Source: Rhodospirillaceae bacterium (GTDB lineage: Bacteria; Pseudomonadota; Alphaproteobacteria; Rhodospirillales; Rhodospirillaceae). From it: 42,131 nucleotides of DNA. Positions 24,493 through 33,352 of this stretch are shown here, piece after piece. The stretch covers positions 1 to 42,131 of the forward strand of contig SCTM01000128.1 of the NCBI GenBank assembly GCA_004297485.1, written 5' to 3'. The notes beneath the pieces are model-generated. The model saw only the letters and a list, made by a program, of their open reading frames with translations, was not told the origin of the DNA and made no database searches. The position numbers were made by a program, and so were the translations under genes. Each line of letters begins with the position of its first letter. Within the stretch, counting starts at the first letter, position 1.

Positions 24493-24518
24493 AGGCACGT
24501 CATTATTCGGCCGTGCCT
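24493..24518 (+). terminator. Hairpin after amidohydrolase 4
   Basis: AGGCACG (24493-24499) and CGTGCCT (24512-24518) form a perfect 7-bp stem with a 12-base loop, 30 bases after the stop codon. No T-run follows, so it may stabilise the transcript rather than end it. Confidence 0.35.
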
Positions 24519-24593
24519 GTGCGGGGGCTGCTTATGCAGAGCCTCTACCGGACGGGTGTCCCTATTTCGGCGCGTTGGTATGGATGAGAGCTA

Positions 24594-25841
24594 ATGACCA
24601 ACAACGCCGACCGCGGGACAGCATCACCTCTCGATCCACTCAATTGGGGAACCAAGACGGTCATGCTGACCGGCGGTATCGCCGTGTCGTTAACCTTGGG
24701 CCCACTCTTCCCCGTCCTGCCAAAGATCGACGCGGCCCTGGCACACAATCCAGGAGATCACCTACTGGTCAAGTTGCTTGTCACCGTTGTCGGCGTCACC
24801 ATGGTGATCGGCGCACCCCTAGGAGGCCTTCTGACCGACCGTCTGGGCGCACGGAAGGTGTTGTTGTGCTCCTGCCTCCTCCTTACTCTGGCCGGAACAG
24901 CGGGCCTTTATCTTGATAGCCTGCCCGCATTGATCGCGTCGCGTCTGTTTGTCGGCGCGGCGGGGTCGGCCATCGCCGCCACAACCATGACCTTGATCAA
25001 CTCGCGGTTCGACGGTCATGACCGCGCCAAATGGATGGGGGCTCACGTCTCTCTTGCCGCGTTAAGCGGCCTGATCCTGCAGCCGGTGTCTGGACTTCTG
25101 GGCGAATTCGGATGGCGCTGGCCGTTTGCGCTTTACTTTCTGGGACTGCCTCTTGCCGCCGTCGCCTTGTTCGGCCTAGGCAACGAGAGGCCGGCGCATC
25201 GCTTAGCTGGAAGCGCGCCTTCGGCTCAGTCTCTGTTGACTTGGTTTCCAACGCGTTTCGCGGTGCTCGCGGTCTGCATCGGAAGCGTCACCTACATACC
25301 GACCGTCTATTTACCGTTCTTGATGCGACAGGCGGGCGTGTCGAGCCCTTTCCTCATTTCGCTGGTAGGTTTCGCAGATTCGACCGTCGCGGCAATCATG
25401 TCCATGCTGTACGGTAAAGTTCATCGCATCGTTTCATCACATGCAGCCTTCGCATTTAGTTTTTTCTGCACCGGCACCGCAATGTTAATCACGGCAATCG
25501 TGCCGGGCGTTGTCGGTGTGGTCGTGGGCATGACGGTGTTTGGCCTGGGGATGGGATGGTTTGTTCCGAACCTGATGACGGCGGCGGCAAAGCAGGTAAC
25601 CCTCGACCAACAAGGTCGTACCGTGGGTTTGGTCAAGGGCTCTCATTATCTCGCCGCCCCTCTCTGCACTATCGTCGTCGAACCGTTGAGCCGGCAATTC
25701 GGGCCGGAGAGCGCAATGCTAGCCGGCGGCGCGCTTTCATTTTGTGTGCTTGCGGTGTTCGGCTACCAGATTGTGCTGCGGCGACGCGTTCAGTCCGTCG
25801 TCATAACAGAACCGGAAACACCATCCCTTCGGTGGTCCTAA
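24594..25841 (+). CDS. MFS transporter
   Basis: A 415-residue integral membrane protein with about 12 hydrophobic segments in two halves, the usual MFS form. The loop between segments 2 and 3 carries motif A: GGLLTDRLGARKVLL (near 79-93). Small and glycine residues crowd segments 4, 5 and 10. There is a short cytosolic N-terminus of about 20 residues and no signal peptide. GAGAG lies just before the start. It is likely an exporter or importer in the inner membrane for a pathway substrate or product; direction and cargo cannot be read. It follows amidohydrolase 4 after 131 bases, so it may be in the same regulated unit. Confidence 0.88.
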   Translation: MTNNADRGTASPLDPLNWGTKTVMLTGGIAVSLTLGPLFPVLPKIDAALAHNPGDHLLVKLLVTVVGVTMVIGAPLGGLLTDRLGARKVLLCSCLLLTLAGTAGLYLDSLPALIASRLFVGAAGSAIAATTMTLINSRFDGHDRAKWMGAHVSLAALSGLILQPVSGLLGEFGWRWPFALYFLGLPLAAVALFGLGNERPAHRLAGSAPSAQSLLTWFPTRFAVLAVCIGSVTYIPTVYLPFLMRQAGVSSPFLISLVGFADSTVAAIMSMLYGKVHRIVSSHAAFAFSFFCTGTAMLITAIVPGVVGVVVGMTVFGLGMGWFVPNLMTAAAKQVTLDQQGRTVGLVKGSHYLAAPLCTIVVEPLSRQFGPESAMLAGGALSFCVLAVFGYQIVLRRRVQSVVITEPETPSLRWS

Positions 25842-25879
25842 GTTGAGACTCAGGCCACCCCGGATCATCATTCGTCCAC

Positions 25880-28318
25880 CTATGTGTGCGACAAAACTTT
25901 ATCGATCGGCATGCCGATCACATTGGCCTCCTTGAACCGTGCGATTGCGGTGCTGTCGTAGCCGAGTTCCCTTAGAACATCCTGCGTGTGTTCTCCGAGC
26001 CCGCAATAGGGCTTGCCAGCCTCACAGGGCGTTTCGGAGAAACGTACCACCGGCGCATGGCGCCAATATTTTCCGCCCGGCGCCTGATCGGCGAAGGCGC
26101 GGCTCTGCGTCGGCGTCATAAATCCAATCGCCCGCATGTGAGGATCTTCGTACAGAAAGCGCCGATGTCCGGAGCCATCGGCCGTGACGCAACCCAAATC
26201 AGCCGCTGTAAGAAGCGATTCCCATTCTTCCGCGCTGCGGGTCCGAAACACCAGCTCCAGTTCATCGCCCAAAACAACGCGATTGTCATATCGGCCAGCC
26301 CAACTCGCGAAGCGCGCATCATGGGCCAGGTCTTCTCTCCCGATCACTTTACAGAAGGCCGCGAATTCATGATCGAACTGAACGGCCAGAAAGACCCACC
26401 CCTGTGTCGTCTCGTATAAACGATAGGTGGCCTCCAGGCCTAATTGCGCCTTGTCAGGAACGCGTCGTGTGGGCTTACCGGCATAGTCGAAGGCATCATC
26501 CGAATTCGCGTAGACGTTCGAGTTCATCATCGACGTTTCGATATATTGGCCTTTGCCGGTCAGCAGACGCGCCGCCAGACCCAGCATAATTCCCGTCGCC
26601 ACTCCGCTGCCCGCCATCGGATCGGGCGACTGATCGCCCTTGGGCAAATTGCCTTCGCCGGACTGAAAGAGCGAATTACCTGAGAATGCGCCCATCGTAG
26701 GATTGAACGCTGCACGCAGCGAGTCAGGCCCCTTGGACCCATAGGATCCAGCATAGACATAAACGAGATCAGGCTTGATCTTGCGCAAAGTCTCGTAGTC
26801 AGCACCGATGCGCGCCGGTGCTCCCGGCCGGAAATTGTGCATGAGGATGTCAGCGCGTGCCACCAGCTTGTGAAAAATCTCCTGGCCTTCCTTGGATTTA
26901 AGATTGAGCGCGACATTCTCCTTGCCTTGAAAAGCACGGATCATGTTCTCGTTCGATGGCATCAACCGGAACGGATCGCCCGCCAAAGCTTCGATCTTGA
27001 TCACGCGCGCACCCAGATCCGCCAGGAGCGCCCCCGCAAATGGCGCGGCCAGCCACGTCGCCAGTTCCAGCATGATCACCCCCTCGAGCGGCCGCTTCGG
27101 TCGACCGCCGGTGGATTTGATTTTTATCGGGGCCACCGGCATGCCAGCCAAAACTTCGTCTGTATGCTGACCCGGCTGAGGGGCATGACGCGCGATCACC
27201 GCCGGCGTTTCACTCATTCTCGCGAATGCTCCCACCTGCTTGATGCGGCCCACGCGCGGGTCGTCAAGTTCGATGATATGGCCGTTTGCAATAAATTGCT
27301 CGTGACCGATCGCTTCCTGCGTGGTCTGCATGGTTTCCCCGGCGCAGTCCGGATTGCGTCGATAGATCTCGCGCCATTCGAACGACGTCTTTTCCTTCAT
27401 CCGCTCAAAGATCATGAGATTCAATGCGACGCGATCTTCGTCTTTGGCAAAGCTTGGCGCCTTGCCAAAGCGTGGATCGTCCCAGATCCAGCCGAGGCCG
27501 ATGGCGTTAATCCAAGCTTTGAAGAGATCGGGCTGAATATGCGAATGCATGATCCAGCGGCCGTCCTTGCACTCGGCGCAGATCTGGCTGGGAACCGCGG
27601 TGTAGGGATCAGACTCATGGCGATCGAGCACCAACTCGCCACGAATGACGGCGTCCTTGGGAGCTGCTCTCGGATATATATCTGGCGGAAGAGACTGGCC
27701 CTCGAAGCGGCGCCAGGGGTTGTTCGGAGCGGTGACGCCCCCCAATAAACTCGTTTCAACCCGCTGTCCGCGCCCTGTCATCAAACGCACGCGCAGCGCC
27801 GCCACCAACGCCTGAACGGTAAACATGGCCGTGTGATAGGAAACATCGTTAACGGCACGATAGGTCGGCCGATGACCCTGCCAGCCCGGCTGGTCATGCA
27901 TTCGTCCGGACTTGGCGTTGATAATACCGTCATAGGGCTTGAGGTTCTTATAGGGGCCTTCCTGACCGAAAGCCGACAACGAAAAAAAGATCAGCGCCGG
28001 ATTCGCCGCGGCAAGCGCCTCATAGCCAAGCCCCAACCGGCCGGCCTCGCCGGGCCGCAGGCTCTCGATGAATATGTCGGCACCCCGCACGAGCTGATGC
28101 GCTTGATCGCGACCGACTTGCGAGGACCAGTCCAACGCGACGCTCTTCTTGCCGCGATTCCAGACCATGTAAGCCGGGTGGGCCCACATTGGATCGCCGC
28201 CGGGAGGTTCGAGACGGATCACATCTGCGCCGTAATCCGCCAAAATCATCGTCGCCAACGGACCGGCCATGCCCTGGGTGAGATCGATAATCCGGAGGTG
28301 TTCGAAAATTGGCGTCAC
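25880..28318 (-). CDS. Tandem-domain class III CoA-transferase (CaiB/BaiF)
   Basis: An 812-residue protein made of two complete CaiB/BaiF domains in one chain, about 1-400 and 408-812, joined by a proline- and lysine-rich linker (APIKIKSTGGRPKRPL). Each half has the family start (LRIIDLTQGMAGPLA and VIMLELATWLAAPFA), the strand with VIRLEPPGGDP or VIKIEALAGDP, and a candidate catalytic aspartate (D158 in AVNDVSY; D566 in SPDPMAG). Ordinary members are about 400 residues and act as dimers, so this is a covalent dimer. It would move CoA between acids. The start is GTG at 28318 with GGGGAGG six bases before. It lies 214 bases after the DUF35 gene on the same strand. Confidence 0.9.
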   Translation of the reverse strand: MTPIFEHLRIIDLTQGMAGPLATMILADYGADVIRLEPPGGDPMWAHPAYMVWNRGKKSVALDWSSQVGRDQAHQLVRGADIFIESLRPGEAGRLGLGYEALAAANPALIFFSLSAFGQEGPYKNLKPYDGIINAKSGRMHDQPGWQGHRPTYRAVNDVSYHTAMFTVQALVAALRVRLMTGRGQRVETSLLGGVTAPNNPWRRFEGQSLPPDIYPRAAPKDAVIRGELVLDRHESDPYTAVPSQICAECKDGRWIMHSHIQPDLFKAWINAIGLGWIWDDPRFGKAPSFAKDEDRVALNLMIFERMKEKTSFEWREIYRRNPDCAGETMQTTQEAIGHEQFIANGHIIELDDPRVGRIKQVGAFARMSETPAVIARHAPQPGQHTDEVLAGMPVAPIKIKSTGGRPKRPLEGVIMLELATWLAAPFAGALLADLGARVIKIEALAGDPFRLMPSNENMIRAFQGKENVALNLKSKEGQEIFHKLVARADILMHNFRPGAPARIGADYETLRKIKPDLVYVYAGSYGSKGPDSLRAAFNPTMGAFSGNSLFQSGEGNLPKGDQSPDPMAGSGVATGIMLGLAARLLTGKGQYIETSMMNSNVYANSDDAFDYAGKPTRRVPDKAQLGLEATYRLYETTQGWVFLAVQFDHEFAAFCKVIGREDLAHDARFASWAGRYDNRVVLGDELELVFRTRSAEEWESLLTAADLGCVTADGSGHRRFLYEDPHMRAIGFMTPTQSRAFADQAPGGKYWRHAPVVRFSETPCEAGKPYCGLGEHTQDVLRELGYDSTAIARFKEANVIGMPIDKVLSHT

Positions 28319-28532
28319 TTATGCCTCCCCGCGGTGAGCATTTCCGAAAATCTACTTGCGGCCGAAGCTGAGGCAAGCCCGTGCACTATGTATCCGCGAT
28401 CGGATGATCTGCCGTACTTCGAAAGCAAGGAAATTGTACGCCGCGATTATATCGGGCGTGTGACCCCCGTCTAGCAGATTGGGCATGGCGGGGCACGCTC
28501 CGACAGGTCGGCCGACGATGGAGTGCCCATCC

Positions 28533-28955
28533 TCAGAGCGTGACTATTTTAAAGACAGGCACGGTCGCGTTTGCGGCGTGCGACCAGCTCAGCTCAACTC
28601 TCGCGCCGATGCGAACCGCTGCCAAAGGCGTTTCCACGATTGCCGCGACCAGTCGCAGGCCGCCTGCTTCGGGAAACTCGATCAATGCCGGGACAAACAC
28701 CTGATGCTGATCGCCGTCACCCTTCGTAATAATCGTGAATGAGTAAATCTGGCCGTCGCCAGCAGGTACCCACTCTACCCGTTGAGAGTGGCACCCGGGG
28801 CAGAATGGTCCAGGTGGCCACCGGAACCGATCACAATCAGCGCAACGCGGCAACACCAGCTTCCGCGTTGCTGTTGCGTCCCAAAAAGGTTGCGTCCATG
28901 AATCAATCGGAACTTCGTATCCAGAAAGCGAGGGGTGAGCACTGACATCCGACAT
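28533..28955 (-). CDS. DUF35 zinc-ribbon/OB-fold protein
   Basis: A 140-residue protein with a rubredoxin-like zinc ribbon (C38, C41, C52, C55 in CADC and CPGC) followed by an OB-fold of about 80 residues. Such proteins bind CoA thioesters and act as obligate partners of thiolase-like enzymes, as in the ChsH2 DUF35 domain with Ltp2 in steroid side-chain cleavage. The gene starts five bases after the stop of the thiolase-like gene, and its ribosome site (GAGGA) lies within that gene's end, so the two are coupled. A role as CoA-substrate clamp for the neighbour is the natural reading. Confidence 0.88.
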   Translation of the reverse strand: MSDVSAHPSLSGYEVPIDSWTQPFWDATATRKLVLPRCADCDRFRWPPGPFCPGCHSQRVEWVPAGDGQIYSFTIITKGDGDQHQVFVPALIEFPEAGGLRLVAAIVETPLAAVRIGARVELSWSHAANATVPVFKIVTL

Positions 28956-28960
28956 GGCTG

Positions 28961-30115
28961 TTAATTCCTCAGGATCGCGCCGCTCATGGGAATCGGGGCC
29001 GGCCCACCGGTAACAAGTGCAAACTGAGCACCTTCGATCTGATTGACGGCCTCGCCGCGTAATTGTTCCACCGCCTCGCGGATATGGGTCATGCCGATGA
29101 TATAGGCTTCGGAAAGATGACCGCCGTGCGGATTGACCGGGATAGACCCGTTGATCCGTATCGCGCCGCTTTCCACGAATGCCCCGCCCTCACCTCTGTG
29201 GCAGAAACCGTAATCCTCCAACTGCATGATCACCAGCGGTGAGAAATGATCATAGATGAGGGCGACATCTATCTCCTTGGGTCCGATTCCCGCGGCGGCA
29301 TAGAGGCGCGCCGCGATCGGTTCGCTTCCGGCTGTGGTAAATATCGGGTCGGGCATATTGAGCCAATGGAACGCCCGCCCCCATTCGCACGTACCGCCAT
29401 GGGCGCTGGCGGCGATGTAGACGGGTCGCCGTTTCAGATCGCGCGCGCGCTCGCCGCTCGTCACCACGAACGCAACCGCGCCGTCGGTCTCAAGAGTGAA
29501 GTCCAGGCGGCAGAGTGGGTCCGCCAGCATCGGCGCCGCCATATACTCATCGATCGACAGCGGGCGACGCCTTATGGCGCTCTCGCGCGTCGCCGCATAA
29601 AGCCGGGATGAAATCACGACCTCGGCGAAGGCCTCCCGTCGAGTCCCATACGTGTGCATATGCCGTCGCGCGATCAGCGCGAAGACCTGTCCGGGTCCCG
29701 TCAATCCGGCGGCGCGTTCCCAGGCCTTTTCCGGCGTCACCGGCATATGACTGAAGGCAGTGCCGTACCGGATTTGGAGTTGCTGACACGCACCTACACA
29801 GATGACGGTTTTTGCCCGGCCGGTTTCGACGGCCATTGCCGCCAAATCAAGCACGCCTGCAGAACCACCACCCGTACCTGAGACCGTGCTGGCAAAGGTC
29901 AGCTCGGGAATGCCCAAGGATTCGGCGATGAGCCCGGAATCGAAGCCCATGCTATAGAAGGCTAGACCGTCGACGTCCCGGATTGTCAGTCCCGCATCTT
30001 CGACAGCCGCCAAAATCGCCTTACAGATCATCTCATAAAGTGTCTGCGGCGCCGATTGTCCGCGAAAATAGTAAGGCGTCGCGCCCACACCGGCGATTGC
30101 GGATTCGTGCTTCAT
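28961..30115 (-). CDS. Thiolase-like lipid-transfer/aldolase protein (Ltp2-like)
   Basis: A 384-residue thiolase-fold protein. The nucleophilic cysteine of true thiolases is absent: the loop reads VSGTGGGSAG (78-87). The late GHP motif is replaced by HLSEAYIIG (333-341). These changes, and the adjoining DUF35 gene, point to the Ltp2-type retro-aldolases that cleave a beta-hydroxyacyl-CoA rather than a beta-ketoacyl-CoA. Y288 (IYDHFSP) and Y338 sit where tyrosines have been implicated in that family. In steroid degradation the product side chain is shortened by a two- or three-carbon CoA unit. GGGAGGGAA stands just before the start. It heads the unit with DUF35 and the CoA-transferase. Confidence 0.87.
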   Translation of the reverse strand: MKHESAIAGVGATPYYFRGQSAPQTLYEMICKAILAAVEDAGLTIRDVDGLAFYSMGFDSGLIAESLGIPELTFASTVSGTGGGSAGVLDLAAMAVETGRAKTVICVGACQQLQIRYGTAFSHMPVTPEKAWERAAGLTGPGQVFALIARRHMHTYGTRREAFAEVVISSRLYAATRESAIRRRPLSIDEYMAAPMLADPLCRLDFTLETDGAVAFVVTSGERARDLKRRPVYIAASAHGGTCEWGRAFHWLNMPDPIFTTAGSEPIAARLYAAAGIGPKEIDVALIYDHFSPLVIMQLEDYGFCHRGEGGAFVESGAIRINGSIPVNPHGGHLSEAYIIGMTHIREAVEQLRGEAVNQIEGAQFALVTGGPAPIPMSGAILRN

Positions 30116-30446
30116 TTCCCTCCCTCACTTCCCCTGGTTGCCGCCACCGCGGATCGCCATTCTGGACCAGCCGGCCGCCGCACGCCTCCCGGAATGGTGA
30201 AACTACGGGAGATAAAGTGTCAATCGGCGCCGACTTTTAACCTCTTCTCGACTTCCAATATTACCTTCTTATGGACCTCGAAGCATTTTATTTGGAGAAC
30301 CTGCTATGGTGGGAGCATACTTACAAAACTGATCGGACCAGCAAAATAACGGCTTAAGGCACGCCCCAGTGGGGCTTGTCCGTCGCGGCGGTCAAGTGCA
30401 AGCAGGTTCTTCTCACAAAGACATCACCCTTTCGGAGAGTGGCCAC
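30116..30446. other. Divergent 331-base spacer
   Basis: Between the thiolase-like gene and amidohydrolase 5. It has an AT-rich middle (about 30235-30350) where promoters would be expected and a small hairpin GCCCC-AGT-GGGGC at 30363-30375. I found no KstR2-type site and no gene. Confidence 0.4.
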
Positions 30447-31799
30447 ATGAAGATGGAAGACATGGTGCTGGTCAGCCTCGATGACCACATTATCGAACCG
30501 CCCGACATGTACGAACGGCATCTAACGGCGGAGCAGAAGAAATTCGCGCCAACCTTTCATACTGACAAAGAAGGCATCAACTACTGGCTATACGACGGCC
30601 GTCGCATCGGCGGTGTCGGCCTTAACGCCGTGGTCGGCCGCCCGAAAGTCGAATATGGCATGGAGCCCGTCTCGCTGAGCCAAATGCGCGAGGGCTGCTA
30701 CAACGTCGCGAAGCGTGTCGATGACATGAACGTCAACGGCGTGCTCGCGTCGATGTGCTTTCCAACGGTCACGATGTTTGACGGCAACGTATTCAACACC
30801 TTCAAGGATAAGAAGCAGGCGCTGACGCTGCTCCGTGCCTATAACGACTGGCACGTGGATGAATGGTGCGCCGCCGCGCCCGGTCGCTTCATCCCATGTT
30901 GCCTGGTGCCAAGCTGGGACATGAATGCCACCGTGGACGAGATAAAGCGTCTGGCGAAGAAGGGCGTGCATTCGGTGACTTTTTCCGACAACCCGGTGAA
31001 CCGGGGCTACCCCAGCATACATAACGAATATTGGGAGCCGTTCTGGAAGGTCTGCGCCGAAAACGAAGTTGTGATCGGCATGCATCATGGCACTGGGAAT
31101 GCGGCTCCGAGATTCTCTCCGGAATCGCCAATGGATGCCTGGATCGTTTGCATGGGGTTGTCGATCAGCCTTGCGCTGACCGACTATCTGCACCTCGATG
31201 CCCTGCTGAGATACAAGAATTTGAAGTTCGCGTTAATTGAAAGCGGCGTTGGCTGGATTCCCTATGTTCTGGAGCGCATGGATTTCGTCCTCCAACAGCA
31301 TGGCACATGGACGCATTCGAACTTCGGTGGCAAGAAGGCGAGCGACATATTCCGCGAGCATTTTCTGTGTACCTTTGTTCACCGCGACGGTGGCTTCAAT
31401 CAAGAGGCCATCGCCCTGCTGGGGGCCCACACCATTTGCTATGAATCGGACTACCCCCATTCTGACACACAGTGGCCGCGAGGCCCCGAGGCGCTATGGG
31501 AATATATCGGCAAGTTACCCGATAAGCAGATCGACATGATGACCCATGAAAACGCGCTCAAGGCATACGCCTTCGACGCCTTCGGCAAGCTGGGTGGTCG
31601 CGAAAACTGCACAGTCAAAGCACTCAGGACCAAGGCAGCTCATGTCGACACGACCGAGCATTCGAAGCCCGGCTTCAGCGCCACTGCCGGTACCGGCAGC
31701 CGCGGTCGCGTGACAACGGCTGACGTGGAAGCATTCTTCAAAAGGCTTGAAGAGAAGCATGCGTCGAACGATAGCTCTGGCACTCAGGCGGCTGAATAA
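30447..31799 (+). CDS. Amidohydrolase-2 family hydrolase (5) with an E3-binding-like tail
   Basis: A 450-residue protein. Residues 1-385 are an ACMSD-like TIM barrel with D12/H14 (SLDDHIIEPPDMY), H213/H214 (IGMHHGTGN), E265 (IESGVGWIPYVLERMD) and D335/H338 (ESDYPHSD). The last 60 residues are not part of the barrel: after a hydrophilic linker comes GTGSRGRVTTADVEAFFKRL (415-434), which resembles the GTG-x-x-GR-(I/V)-T-x-x-DV core of the peripheral subunit-binding domain of 2-oxoacid dehydrogenase E2 proteins. Then a charged end follows. The start at 30447 has GGAGAG eight bases upstream; the frame continues 26 codons further upstream without a site. It is a lone plus-strand gene between two minus-strand units. 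Confidence 0.88.
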   Translation: MKMEDMVLVSLDDHIIEPPDMYERHLTAEQKKFAPTFHTDKEGINYWLYDGRRIGGVGLNAVVGRPKVEYGMEPVSLSQMREGCYNVAKRVDDMNVNGVLASMCFPTVTMFDGNVFNTFKDKKQALTLLRAYNDWHVDEWCAAAPGRFIPCCLVPSWDMNATVDEIKRLAKKGVHSVTFSDNPVNRGYPSIHNEYWEPFWKVCAENEVVIGMHHGTGNAAPRFSPESPMDAWIVCMGLSISLALTDYLHLDALLRYKNLKFALIESGVGWIPYVLERMDFVLQQHGTWTHSNFGGKKASDIFREHFLCTFVHRDGGFNQEAIALLGAHTICYESDYPHSDTQWPRGPEALWEYIGKLPDKQIDMMTHENALKAYAFDAFGKLGGRENCTVKALRTKAAHVDTTEHSKPGFSATAGTGSRGRVTTADVEAFFKRLEEKHASNDSSGTQAAE

Positions 31800-31927
31800 G
31801 TGCGGGGGGCGTCGCGCAAGGCCATGTCAAGCATGAGTCTTGCCCGCGCCGGAACCTGCTGGGATTTCGCCGACGCGCTAATGGGCTACTTGTCTACGCC
31901 GACTGGAGCCGCGGCAAATACCTTGCC

Positions 31928-33292
31928 TCACGCGATTGGCTGCGGCGCCCCGGTGCCCATGTATTTCGCGAGCAGCCGGTGGAAATGAATCACCGCGACC
32001 TCCTGCACCGGTCCCGGGCGTGGCCCCGCGAAACCCCGTGATTTCATGCCCTTTTGCATCTGCGGCATATTGGTAAAGTCCTGAGTCAATATCTTGAGCC
32101 ACTTCTGTTCAGTCGGCTCGGGACTATACACCCACTCCGTCTTCGGCTCCTGCCCTTCGGGGAATCGCTCCATGTGGTAGACCTCGAAGATGCAGCTGTT
32201 CGGGTCATAGCCATTGGGGCGCGCGCGGTAACACAGTGCGAAGGTTTGACCGAAGAGAATGATGGTATTCGGGAAGATGTGCCAATCGTGCCCGACCGCT
32301 GTCATGTGCGCGAGATCGATCTTCGGCCAGATCACGCCACGCGCGGCATCGTCGCGCTCCGCGGACGCCATGAAATGGGCGTTTACCTGATCGAACGGAG
32401 TGCCGGGCGGTAATTCATCCGCGAGCCGGTTGGCCGCCTTCACGAACGTATCCGTCGTTGCGGCGTTGAGGGTTCTGACGATTTCATTCTGATAATCCGC
32501 GGCGGCGAGACGCGGGTCTTGACCTGCCGCAGCCATGAGTTCTCCCGTAGCAGCAGTGCCTCCCTGGACCGATCCGGGTTCGCCACGCGCCGCTCCCCGC
32601 CCGTGATAGCCGCAATTGTTTTCCGCTTTGCTCCACCACATCGTCGAACCCCACTTCGTGAACTGCGGGTGGGTACCGTCGACGTGATAGCTTTCGTTGA
32701 AGGCTTCCAGCGCCACTTTCCAGTTACACGCGACGTAGAGCCACTGGCGCCAGCCATAGCGCATCTTCTCGAACTCGAAAGGGTCCAGCATCGAAACAGC
32801 CGGCTCCAAGTAGTCCTGCAACGGCTGACAGTTGGGATCCATGTTGATCCAGACCCAACCGCCCCAGGTGCCGACCTTGACTTCCTTCAGCCGCAGGTTC
32901 TCCGGTGTCAGAGACTTGCCCCAGTCCTGGGGGTCAAGAACGTGCGTGCTCTTACCGTCCAGACCCCAGGCCCAGCCATGAAACTTGCAGCGGAACTGCT
33001 TGGCCTGGCCGCAGCCTTCCGTCAGCCGCCGGCCGCGATGCTGACAGACGTTGTAGTATGCCGTGATTTTATCCGGCGCGCTGCGAACCACAATGATCGA
33101 CTCGTCGAGAATGTCATACGTGACGTAATCGCCGACCTTGGGGATCTCTTCCACCCGGCAGGCGACCTGCCACACCTTGGCCCATAGCTTGTCGCTTTCC
33201 GCCCGGGCATAGGCCTCGGAGACATACGCTTCGACGGGAATCACCACGGGCTTTTCAGCAGCGGTTCCGGCTACTTTGCCTATCTCGTTCAT
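31928..33292 (-). CDS. Rieske non-heme iron oxygenase, alpha subunit
   Basis: A 454-residue ring-hydroxylating oxygenase large subunit. The Rieske [2Fe-2S] ligands are C83, H85, C102 and H105 (CQHRGRR ... CKFHGW). The mononuclear iron is held by H203 and H208 (NESYHVDGTH), with D405 (LTQDFTNMPQ) as third ligand. The enzyme hydroxylates or demethylates a ring compound using electrons from a separate reductase. No small subunit, ferredoxin or reductase gene is in the window, so electron partners are encoded elsewhere. GGGAGAG supports the start. It is the last gene of the minus-strand run from 39230, 60 bases after an SDR gene. Steroid and aromatic monooxygenases share this layout; the substrate is unknown. 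Confidence 0.93.
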   Translation of the reverse strand: MNEIGKVAGTAAEKPVVIPVEAYVSEAYARAESDKLWAKVWQVACRVEEIPKVGDYVTYDILDESIIVVRSAPDKITAYYNVCQHRGRRLTEGCGQAKQFRCKFHGWAWGLDGKSTHVLDPQDWGKSLTPENLRLKEVKVGTWGGWVWINMDPNCQPLQDYLEPAVSMLDPFEFEKMRYGWRQWLYVACNWKVALEAFNESYHVDGTHPQFTKWGSTMWWSKAENNCGYHGRGAARGEPGSVQGGTAATGELMAAAGQDPRLAAADYQNEIVRTLNAATTDTFVKAANRLADELPPGTPFDQVNAHFMASAERDDAARGVIWPKIDLAHMTAVGHDWHIFPNTIILFGQTFALCYRARPNGYDPNSCIFEVYHMERFPEGQEPKTEWVYSPEPTEQKWLKILTQDFTNMPQMQKGMKSRGFAGPRPGPVQEVAVIHFHRLLAKYMGTGAPQPIA

Positions 33293-33352
33293 GAACGCTC
33301 TCCCTTACACAAAGGCCACAGCGCCAAACGCACTAAATCTCAATCGCTTGGG

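Noticed and set aside
26837-27748. 303-codon open frame antisense to the CoA-transferase
   Set aside because: No recognisable domain; a product of codon bias on the opposite strand.
32519-33187. 222-codon open frame antisense to the Rieske gene
   Set aside because: Overlaps a gene with all metal ligands intact; no ribosome site or family resemblance.
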